Positions 1-5,259 of a DNA stretch of 5,259 nt are shown piece by piece; position 1 is the stretch's first letter; the number at the start of each line of letters is the position of its first letter. Below the pieces are notes generated by a model. That model saw only the letters and a program-made list of their open reading frames with translations, made no database searches and had not been told where the DNA came from. The DNA comes from Calditrichaceae bacterium. GTDB taxonomy: Bacteria > Calditrichota > Calditrichia > Calditrichales > Calditrichaceae. Made by a program: the position numbers and the translations under genes. The stretch covers positions 1 through 5,259 of the forward strand of contig JAUVIB010000269.1 in NCBI GenBank assembly GCA_030592985.1, read 5' to 3'.

Positions 1-227
1 AACGGGAAACCCGGCCAATCAATAGCGCTTGATGTTTTATGAGCTACATCATCACGCGTTGAAATTAGTATTGGTAAACGATCCACTTTTTCAAAATTGA
101 ATACGCGCAGTTGTTTTTTTTCTACAGCGCGAATATGTTCAATATCAAGTTCTTTCACAAGAATATCAAGATAACGTTTTACCTCATTTTCTGGAAGGCT
201 ATCAACTTTTTTGTTAATATTTAACAT
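1..227 (-). CDS. Partial gene, probable URO-D superfamily protein (N-terminal 75 codons; continues off the window)
   Basis: An open frame from ATG at 227 runs without a stop to position 1 and past the edge; 75 complete codons are visible. The product begins MLNINKKVDSLPENEVK, has a charged helical stretch (about 14-42) and then FNFEKVDRLPIL (43-54) and DWPGF (70-74). A basic helix followed by a '(F/Y)xxxDRxP' segment is the common N-terminus of URO-D-type methyltransferases, and a Trp-Pro shortly after is frequent in one uncharacterised branch. It starts 2 nt after the stop of the preceding gene, with only a weak purine-rich stretch upstream, so translation is probably coupled. The catalytic region is not in the window, so the family call rests on the N-terminus and context; other functions remain possible. 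Confidence 0.6.
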   Translation of the reverse strand, partial: MLNINKKVDSLPENEVKRYLDILVKELDIEHIRAVEKKQLRVFNFEKVDRLPILISTRDDVAHKTSSAIDWPGFP

Positions 228-229
228 AA

Positions 230-1336
230 TTAGTTTCTTTTTTTAATAAATTCGCTTCGTAGGTTTTCAACGGTATCAAAAATAGCTGTAATTTTATCAT
301 CGGTAATCTGATCATCCATATTTATGCAGCAAACTCCGGTCAAATATGGGTTGTCCGAGTCGTTGACAAGACGGGTGATTGTCTCCCTGATCTCATCAGA
401 TGATTGTTTTACCAGTTCAACCGGGCTTAAACGAATATTTAGAAACGTATTCGGCAGATATTTTCTGAGAATTTTTATATCACCGCCCCAGCCTACATCC
501 AAAAAATCAAGATGGGGAATTTTAGCAAAGCTTTCTGCATGGCGATGTGGATCATCCCCGCAATAGTGCACGCCAAATGGACGACTCGCCTTACTCCATT
601 CAATATCAAAAGGAAGCAGAAATTTTTCATAGTCTTCCGTAGATATCATCGTATGCGAACATTCGGAATGGAGGAATAATGGTTTTTTAAGATTTCTTAC
701 ATTACGATTTACGGAAATAGAAGTACTTCCGGTTTCTGATTCTAAACCATTAGTAAATTTTTTAATAACCATGGCTATTTTAGATAAATATTCTTTAGTT
801 TCTTCCGGCTGCATAAGCATATCCATAAATATGGATTCTGCCCGAATATCCATTGCGATATTGAGAATACCGCCCCAATTAACATCACCAGATAAATATC
901 CATATTTTTTCTTCAATTTTTCCAGCATGTTTTCAAAATTTTTAAAAGAGATCGATTTAAATGCATCATCCGGATTCAGGTGAAAATCTTCTCTTTTTGC
1001 CGAAATCACCTGGGGAGGATGATTCTCCGTATATTCAACTTCACAGCCCAACATTTCAGAAAGCAGAAAACCAGATGCCAGATGAACTGCGCCAGCTTCC
1101 GGCCGTTGTTCATCTTTCAGTGAACCCAAACCAAATTCCCCCCATCTTTCATACAAAATCTTTTCCATTTTTTGTTCATCTTCAACTCTGCGAGCAGGGT
1201 GAAAGAAAAAATCTCTATCAAAAGAGATCCCCTCATGTTTGTTCCACCATTCCGGGGCAAGAACGATATCGACCGGTATCACCTTATTGCCTAAAAATTT
1301 ATTATATTTGTACTGACACGTATTTTTTAAGTCCAT
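230..1336 (-). CDS. URO-D superfamily protein, putative corrinoid-dependent methyltransferase
   Basis: A 368-residue single-domain protein that matches the C-terminal half of URO-D/MtaA-type folds best. Seen: GYLSGDVNWGGILNIA (146-161) in the region that usually binds substrate; SECSHTMISTEDYEKFLLPF (224-243), typical of the helix before the active-site strand; GVHYCGDD (255-262), giving His257-x-Cys259; and GVCC (334-337) near the end. His257, Cys259 and Cys336 or Cys337 can form the HxC...C zinc site of MtaA-type methyltransferases. HemE hallmarks (the N-terminal MRQAGRY-like segment) are absent. The N-terminal 130 residues are divergent and include an acidic/aromatic stretch with WW at 30-31. 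The ATG lies inside the end of the CobW-type gene (10-nt overlap); the next Met (residue 57) would remove much of the fold. The stop is 2 nt before the next ATG. It may be the methyltransferase I (substrate-specific) or II of a corrinoid system; which of these, and the substrate, are unknown. Confidence 0.8.
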   Translation of the reverse strand: MDLKNTCQYKYNKFLGNKVIPVDIVLAPEWWNKHEGISFDRDFFFHPARRVEDEQKMEKILYERWGEFGLGSLKDEQRPEAGAVHLASGFLLSEMLGCEVEYTENHPPQVISAKREDFHLNPDDAFKSISFKNFENMLEKLKKKYGYLSGDVNWGGILNIAMDIRAESIFMDMLMQPEETKEYLSKIAMVIKKFTNGLESETGSTSISVNRNVRNLKKPLFLHSECSHTMISTEDYEKFLLPFDIEWSKASRPFGVHYCGDDPHRHAESFAKIPHLDFLDVGWGGDIKILRKYLPNTFLNIRLSPVELVKQSSDEIRETITRLVNDSDNPYLTGVCCINMDDQITDDKITAIFDTVENLRSEFIKKRN

Positions 1337-2256
1337 GATTTTTCTGCCTGTTTTTTCCAGTTATCTGTAATAAAACTTATATTCTCTGAGGGTAATAAAA
1401 CCGATAATCCGAACCGGTTGATACTTTGTCTTGATTCTTCAATTTGAATTTTATTGTTATTATCCGAGATATAATAGTTTTCATTTGCGATTTTCAGAAA
1501 TCCTTTAATTCTGAAAATTTTATCTTTAATCGTTTCAAAGTAGCTTTGCAGTTCTTTTTTTGTGATGTCTTTTTGCTCTAAAATAATACTTCCGGGTCGT
1601 GATTTCACGGTATTATAAGTTTCAACTGCCGGCTGATATTGAATCTTCTGTTCCGTGTGAATAATAGATAAATCAATTTCCGTATATGTTGTTTTCAGAA
1701 TTGGAGCGGTTTTGTTAAAATCCCGAATAAATTTAACCGTCTCATCATATTCATCAGCAGAGATTAAGTCCGTTTTATTCACGATTATAATATTACTGCT
1801 TCTAATTTGCTTTTCAATAGCAATAATATTCCGAGCAAGTTTCATGGTTTTTATTGCATCCACTATACAGAATGAAGTAGTTACATCATAGACCTCTTCA
1901 AGTTTATTCTCTTTTAGTATTTTTCCAAATGTAGATGGATCTGACAAGCCGGATGTTTCAATTAACAGGACGTCGGGATTTATACCTGCATAGTATTTTA
2001 ACGCTGTTACCAATTCTGCACTTAGACAAGAACAGAAAATCGAACCATTCGTTATTTCATAGATTTGAGATGTATTATTTTCTGAATTATCGAATAATTT
2101 ACTTAGTAATATCCCATCAACGGCGATTTTTCCAAAATCATTGATTATCAGCGCCAGTTTCTTTGAACGAAAGTGGTCAATCAGTTTATTGATAAGTGTC
2201 GTTTTCCCGGATCCAAGAAAACCGGTTACTAAAATAATTTGTGGTTTTTTTATCAT
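1327..2256 (-). CDS. CobW/COG0523-family P-loop GTPase (putative metallochaperone)
   Basis: G3E-family GTPase of 309 residues; relatives deliver or insert metals such as zinc or cobalt, or maturate metalloenzymes, in the cytosol. Seen: Walker A GFLGSGKTT (12-20), NDFG (39-42, the usual NEFG switch position), a cysteine box NGSIFCSC (70-77), Walker B/G3 region LLIETSGLSDP (97-107), G4 motif NKTD (160-163), and a C-terminal CobW_C domain with SRPGSI (219-224) and FRIKGF (248-253). Canonical COG0523 proteins carry a CxCC motif at the cysteine box; here only Cys75 and Cys77 remain in a CxC. No His-rich loop is present, unlike many zinc or nickel relatives. The start is supported by AGGA 7 nt upstream. 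The last 10 nt overlap the start of the next gene, so the two are likely translationally coupled. Its place among methyltransferase genes suggests maturation of those enzymes or of the corrinoid system; this is inference. A role in cobalamin synthesis itself is less likely, as no cob genes are nearby. Confidence 0.93.
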   Translation of the reverse strand: MIKKPQIILVTGFLGSGKTTLINKLIDHFRSKKLALIINDFGKIAVDGILLSKLFDNSENNTSQIYEITNGSIFCSCLSAELVTALKYYAGINPDVLLIETSGLSDPSTFGKILKENKLEEVYDVTTSFCIVDAIKTMKLARNIIAIEKQIRSSNIIIVNKTDLISADEYDETVKFIRDFNKTAPILKTTYTEIDLSIIHTEQKIQYQPAVETYNTVKSRPGSIILEQKDITKKELQSYFETIKDKIFRIKGFLKIANENYYISDNNNKIQIEESRQSINRFGLSVLLPSENISFITDNWKKQAEKSWT

Positions 2257-2263
2257 TTATTAA

Positions 2264-2267
2264 TCCT
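2264..2267 (-). promoter_or_regulatory. Ribosome binding site AGGA of the CobW-type gene
   Basis: AGGA on the minus strand ends 7 nt before the ATG at 2256 and supports that start. It lies at the far end of a 50-nt intergenic gap. Confidence 0.6.
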
Positions 2268-2284
2268 AAATTATATAAATCATA

Positions 2285-2299
2285 AGATTTACCAAATCT
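2285..2299 (-). other. Short perfect hairpin in the gap between the URO-D/thioredoxin and CobW-type genes
   Basis: AGATTT-GGT-AAATCT on the minus strand: 6-bp arms with a 3-nt loop, 7 nt after the stop codon at 2307. One G-C pair per stem and no U-tract make it a poor intrinsic terminator. It could be a message-processing or stability element, or chance in AT-rich DNA. The remaining 50-nt gap holds only the ribosome binding site of the next gene. Confidence 0.3.
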
Positions 2300-2306
2300 G
2301 TATCAA

Positions 2307-3668
2307 TTAGTTTATCTTTAAATATTTTTCAATTTCATTTTTCAATTTTACTCGTGTTGGAATAATAGAAATAAATTTTGCTTCTCCGTTTATTAGCATA
2401 GTAGGTAAATTCTTCAATCCAATAATCTCTAATTTTGCTACATTTTCCTGATTTGTTATTTTTTGTTCAATTACATCAATTCTATCACCAAAAATTTCTT
2501 TCATTTGCATCGCTGCAAGTGTCATATATCCGCAAGCAGCACATGTGGCAGAATCAATCGTAAATACTTCGATTAATGGTTTTTCTAATGATGAATAATC
2601 CGGCATTGTTACTTCAATATTAAGTTTCTCTTTATGATAATCTTTTAAAAAAACATTTGTTGCATGAGGATTTTGCACCGCCTGAGAAATTCCAATAATG
2701 TTCTCGGAAGGAACATCATAAGGCATATCACAACCCGGGGCCAGAATGAAGTTCTTTTTCCCTAATTTCTCAATCAGCTCAATTGCATTCTTTTGATTAT
2801 CTTGTTGATTACCGAGCAACATTACTGTGGTTAGCGGAATATTTCCGGAAATTACAATATTATAGGAATCTGTTATCTTCTTTGCTTTCACAATATCAAT
2901 ATTTTCATCAATAGAAATACTGTCAGGCTTAGTATGGCACATTACTTCTAAATTTTTTGTGGCGTCACCGCATACAAAAAAGCCATTATATATTTTTTTC
3001 TTACGTAAGTATTCAAATATCTTACTAAAGGGCTTGTGAAGAAACTGCTCAAAAGTATCAGGTGAAATTTGAGACACAATCGGATCAACGGCTGCAATAA
3101 TATCCATACCAGCTTCAATATAGAAATCCGCTATTCTCAAAAACACATCGGTACAAATATCGATTAGATTCTGAACAAATTCTTCATCCTCATACATATC
3201 CATAAACAAATTCATTCCTCGTAAGTGAGAAGCAAGGGTTAATGGCCCACAAATCAACCCATAAAGAGCAGTTTTTTCTCCAACTTCTTTTTTCATCCTT
3301 TCCATCACATTTAGAACGATAGGCAAACGACCGTCACTCTTTTCCGGCAGTCTAAATTCGATCTCTTTGTTCTCACTTAAGGGGTGGGTTTTAACTGATG
3401 GCGGCGCTTTTTCGGCCCACATTAGTTCACACCCCAATATTTCTGCTTCGATTTGCAAATCGAAAATTACAGGAATTCCATCGGGGCCATAAAGTTTGTG
3501 AGCCTCAATCAGGTTGGAAAATAATAATTCTTCACTCTGTAATAATTTATCGGCTGTAGTATTCGTAAGGCTGCCAACCTGTACTCCGGTATATGGTATC
3601 CAGGGAGTCCTATTAACTTCTTCATTATTCATTATTTTAAAAATCAATTCTTTTCCGCTTAATTGCAT
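2307..3668 (-). CDS. URO-D/MtaA-superfamily methyltransferase-like protein fused to a C-terminal thioredoxin-like domain
   Basis: Probable corrinoid-linked methyltransferase or accessory protein, 453 residues. Residues about 1-335 resemble the URO-D fold of MtaA/CmuA-type enzymes: NRTPWIPYTG near the start (19-28), DGIPVIFD (63-70), CGPLTLASHLRG (140-151), VCGDATKNLEVM (232-243), SISIDEN (250-256), GNIPLTTVMLLG (275-286) and ILAPGCDMP (308-316). Cys233 and Cys313 match two zinc ligands of the MtaA family, but the residue two before Cys233, normally His in HxC, is Phe231. Residues about 364-450 form a small thioredoxin/glutaredoxin-like domain with Cys376-Ala-Ala-Cys379 and a probable cis-proline in NLPTMLING (420-428). 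The frame is open up to 3740, but Met at 3668 is chosen because a GGAG lies 8 nt upstream and the URO-D homology starts there; the longer form would overlap the RACo gene by 59 nt. It lies between the RACo and CobW genes. True HemE activity is unlikely. The methyl substrate and acceptor cannot be read from sequence. Confidence 0.85.
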   Translation of the reverse strand: MQLSGKELIFKIMNNEEVNRTPWIPYTGVQVGSLTNTTADKLLQSEELLFSNLIEAHKLYGPDGIPVIFDLQIEAEILGCELMWAEKAPPSVKTHPLSENKEIEFRLPEKSDGRLPIVLNVMERMKKEVGEKTALYGLICGPLTLASHLRGMNLFMDMYEDEEFVQNLIDICTDVFLRIADFYIEAGMDIIAAVDPIVSQISPDTFEQFLHKPFSKIFEYLRKKKIYNGFFVCGDATKNLEVMCHTKPDSISIDENIDIVKAKKITDSYNIVISGNIPLTTVMLLGNQQDNQKNAIELIEKLGKKNFILAPGCDMPYDVPSENIIGISQAVQNPHATNVFLKDYHKEKLNIEVTMPDYSSLEKPLIEVFTIDSATCAACGYMTLAAMQMKEIFGDRIDVIEQKITNQENVAKLEIIGLKNLPTMLINGEAKFISIIPTRVKLKNEIEKYLKIN

Positions 3669-3676
3669 ATTTAACG

Positions 3677-3680
3677 CTCC
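3677..3680 (-). promoter_or_regulatory. Ribosome binding site GGAG that decides the start of the URO-D/thioredoxin gene
   Basis: On the minus strand, GGAG sits 8 nt upstream of the ATG at 3668 and begins 1 nt after the TAA stop of the RACo gene. This placement favours the start at 3668 over the in-frame ATG at 3740, and suggests the two genes are translated from one message. Confidence 0.7.
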
Positions 3681-3681
3681 A

Positions 3682-5190
3682 TTAGTAATTGTTAAAAAAC
3701 ATTTTATCCACAAAAACATCCTGGAAATTTTCATCTGCATCTAACGATAGATGTTCAATTTTAGATAAAGTGTTTTCAAATGAATAGTCATCTGTGAAGA
3801 GCAGCATTTTGGCGCCTATCAGAGCGCTGTTACCAAGCTTATGAATTTTATATTCGTCAATCTCGACCATTCCAAGTTGTGTAACATTTTTAAGATTTAT
3901 AAAATTACCAAATCCACCGGCAATGAAAACACGAGTAATATCAGCAAGAGATTTATCAAGTTTATTAACGAGTATTTGAAGTCCGGCAGCTAATGCTCCC
4001 TTTGCCAATTGAAACTCGCGCACATCTTTTTGAGTAAGATAAACTCTGTCCCCGATCTCCAGCTGTTCCTTTTCTCTAATTAGGGCGCCGCCGGCGTCAA
4101 GCGAACCATTTTGCAGGAATACTGCAACGGCGTCAATTAAACCGCTGCCGCAAATTCCAAGCGCTTCCTGATTTCCAATAACGTGATAATCAATTTGTGA
4201 ATCCGCTAAATTAACCGAGGAAATGGCTCCGGACATTGCGGACATTCCCATGTGGATATTTGCGCCTTCAAACGCAGGACCGGCGGCAGTTGAGGCACAT
4301 AACATCTTTTCGTTATTCCCGACAACGATCTCTCCGTTAGTTCCTAAATCAATTAACGCAGTCAGATGAGGCGTCTTATCCATTCCGGAAGCAATAATTC
4401 CGGCAAAAATATCACTGCCGATAAAACTTGCAATGGGACGAGCAAAAATAATCTGCACACTATTTTTCAATTCCCAACTTAAGTCTTTCGCCGAATATTC
4501 TTTTGATTCGTTGTTTGTTGTTTCAAACGGATACATTGATAAAGGTTTAACATCATATCCACAGAACAAGTGATGCATTACAGAATTACCCACCAGCACT
4601 ATCTTTTTTAAGTCTACATTTTTCCCTTCAAGCAAAAGAGTAATTAGACGATACGCTTCATCTCTGATAAGATTTTTTAATTCTTCAAGTCCCTCTTTTG
4701 TTAGTCCGTGCATAATTCTGGACATAATATCCGAGCCAGAACGGGTTTGAGGATTTCGTGATGTTTGGACATCAATTACCTGACTTGTGGATAAGTTTAT
4801 CAATTGGGCAACAATTGTTGTTGTACCAACATCTATGGCGATCCCAAAGCCTTCTAACGGTGTAAATGTGAACACTGAATTATCGGCGAGTATTAGTGAT
4901 TCTAACTGTGGGATTTCAAGAGTTATATCTTCAACAATTTCACTTATACACGCCAATCTGTAATCAGAGTCTAAACCAAGTTTGTAAATTAGTTCTTTAT
5001 GCTTTTGCGGGTCTTTTACATCTCCTGATAAGAGTTTTATTTTACACCCTCCGCAATAACCTTTACCACCACAGGGGAACTCGACTCCATACTCAAAGAT
5101 TATATCTTTAAGCGGTGTACCTATATTTACATTTAGCTCTTTACCGAGAGGCTCTATTCGTAGTTTTACTTTTTCATTTTTATTCTGCAT
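3682..5190 (-). CDS. RACo-like corrinoid activation protein ([2Fe-2S] ferredoxin + ASKHA/DUF4445 ATPase)
   Basis: Probable reductive activator of corrinoid proteins: it would use ATP and an electron from its own [2Fe-2S] cluster to return oxidised Co(II) corrinoid to the active Co(I) state; cytosolic. Seen in the 502-residue product: an N-terminal ferredoxin domain (about 5-95) with Cys40, Cys46, Cys49 and Cys81 in a CX5CX2CX31C pattern. An ASKHA domain follows with the phosphate-1 motif DVGTTT (120-125), GNSVMHH (201-207), SFIGSDIFAGI (255-265), phosphate-2 motif DLGTNGE (281-287), GICGSGLIDA (345-354) and the adenosine motif VFIAGGFGNFIN (421-432). No signal peptide or membrane segment is visible. 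Characterised RACo proteins are about 600 residues or more with a linker and middle domain; here the ASKHA fold begins about 20 residues after the ferredoxin domain, so that domain seems absent. The start fits the first ferredoxin strand, although no strong Shine-Dalgarno is seen. It is first of the visible operon, 13 nt before the next gene. Family assignment is firm; the partner protein is unknown. Confidence 0.93.
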   Translation of the reverse strand: MQNKNEKVKLRIEPLGKELNVNIGTPLKDIIFEYGVEFPCGGKGYCGGCKIKLLSGDVKDPQKHKELIYKLGLDSDYRLACISEIVEDITLEIPQLESLILADNSVFTFTPLEGFGIAIDVGTTTIVAQLINLSTSQVIDVQTSRNPQTRSGSDIMSRIMHGLTKEGLEELKNLIRDEAYRLITLLLEGKNVDLKKIVLVGNSVMHHLFCGYDVKPLSMYPFETTNNESKEYSAKDLSWELKNSVQIIFARPIASFIGSDIFAGIIASGMDKTPHLTALIDLGTNGEIVVGNNEKMLCASTAAGPAFEGANIHMGMSAMSGAISSVNLADSQIDYHVIGNQEALGICGSGLIDAVAVFLQNGSLDAGGALIREKEQLEIGDRVYLTQKDVREFQLAKGALAAGLQILVNKLDKSLADITRVFIAGGFGNFINLKNVTQLGMVEIDEYKIHKLGNSALIGAKMLLFTDDYSFENTLSKIEHLSLDADENFQDVFVDKMFFNNY

Positions 5191-5223
5191 ATTTTTTAAA
5201 TAATCATTTCTACGTATTTATTG

Positions 5224-5242
5224 GTTAAAAATGTTGTTTAAC
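5224..5242. repeat. Imperfectly spaced inverted repeat upstream of the RACo gene (candidate operator)
   Basis: GTTAAA and TTTAAC form 6-bp arms separated by 7 bp, 34 bp upstream of the RACo start. The position suits a regulator site in the leader of the operon. The arms are AT-rich and short, so chance is a real alternative. No convincing -35/-10 pair could be picked in 5191-5259, and it is not known whether another gene ends just beyond the edge. Confidence 0.2.
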
Positions 5243-5259
5243 TATTTCCTAACTTGTGT

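Noticed and set aside
230..1336. Genuine uroporphyrinogen decarboxylase (HemE) of heme synthesis
   Set aside because: The HemE N-terminal substrate-binding hallmark (MRQAGRY-like) is missing in this protein and in the 3668-2307 protein. Methyltransferase-type cysteine motifs are present and no heme genes are nearby.
324..1338. Plus-strand open frames opposite the 1336-230 gene, and similar ones at 1935-2144, 3514-3744 and 4896-5111
   Set aside because: They lie wholly or largely antisense to genes with clear protein motifs, have no recognisable domains, and no ribosome binding sites were evident.
1327..2256. CobW as a cobalamin biosynthesis enzyme
   Set aside because: The family name is shared, but no cobalamin synthesis gene lies in the window, and the metal box and context differ from CobW proper.
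3669..3740. N-terminal extension of the URO-D/thioredoxin gene to the ATG at 3740
   Set aside because: It would overlap the RACo coding region by 59 nt, adds 24 hydrophobic/basic residues with no family match, and the GGAG at 3677-3680 points to the ATG at 3668. The extension looks superficially like a signal peptide but is an artefact of the frame.
1..5259. Corrinoid-binding protein, CRISPR array, tRNA, insertion sequence or riboswitch
   Set aside because: No DxHxxG cobalamin motif, regularly spaced repeats, tRNA-like cloverleaf, transposase motif or terminal inverted repeats were seen. The 69-nt leader is too short to show a full cobalamin riboswitch.
5191..5259. Sigma70-type promoter for the operon
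   Set aside because: Only generic AT-rich hexamers with non-ideal spacing were found (for example TTAAAC and TAAATA 15 bp apart), which is not enough to call a promoter.

Overview
The window is AT-rich DNA whose genes all lie on the minus strand, packed head to tail, so transcription runs from high to low coordinates. The content suggests an anaerobic bacterium that uses corrinoid (vitamin B12)-dependent methyl transfer. The lineage cannot be fixed from this sequence alone. Two of the four internal genes have clear purine-rich ribosome binding sites, so initiation looks largely Shine-Dalgarno-type.

Layout in reading order: (1) 5190-3682, a RACo-type ATP-dependent activator of corrinoid proteins (N-terminal [2Fe-2S] ferredoxin domain plus ASKHA/DUF4445 ATPase domain); (2) 3668-2307, a uroporphyrinogen-decarboxylase (URO-D/MtaA) superfamily protein fused to a C-terminal thioredoxin-like domain with a CAAC motif; (3) 2256-1327, a COG0523/CobW-type P-loop GTPase with a divergent metal-binding cysteine motif; (4) 1336-230, a second URO-D superfamily protein with an HxC...CC candidate zinc site; (5) 227-1, the first 75 codons of a further gene that looks like a third URO-D superfamily member and runs off the window. 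Gaps are 13, 50, -10 (overlap) and 2 nt, which fits one operon. No terminator is visible.

How they may work together (inference): URO-D superfamily proteins of the MtaA/CmuA/methyltransferase type move methyl groups to or from a corrinoid protein using a zinc-activated thiol. RACo re-reduces inactive Co(II) corrinoid to Co(I) with ATP. The CobW-type GTPase could load metal (zinc or cobalt) or otherwise maturate the methyltransferases. The fused thioredoxin domain adds a thiol-disulfide function to one of the URO-D proteins. No cobalamin-binding protein (DxHxxG signature) is encoded here, so the corrinoid carrier must lie outside the window, possibly just past position 1.

The most unusual points are the URO-D-thioredoxin fusion that has lost the usual His of the HxC zinc motif, the compact RACo without room for the middle domain, and the CobW protein with GSIFCSC in place of the usual CxCC box.
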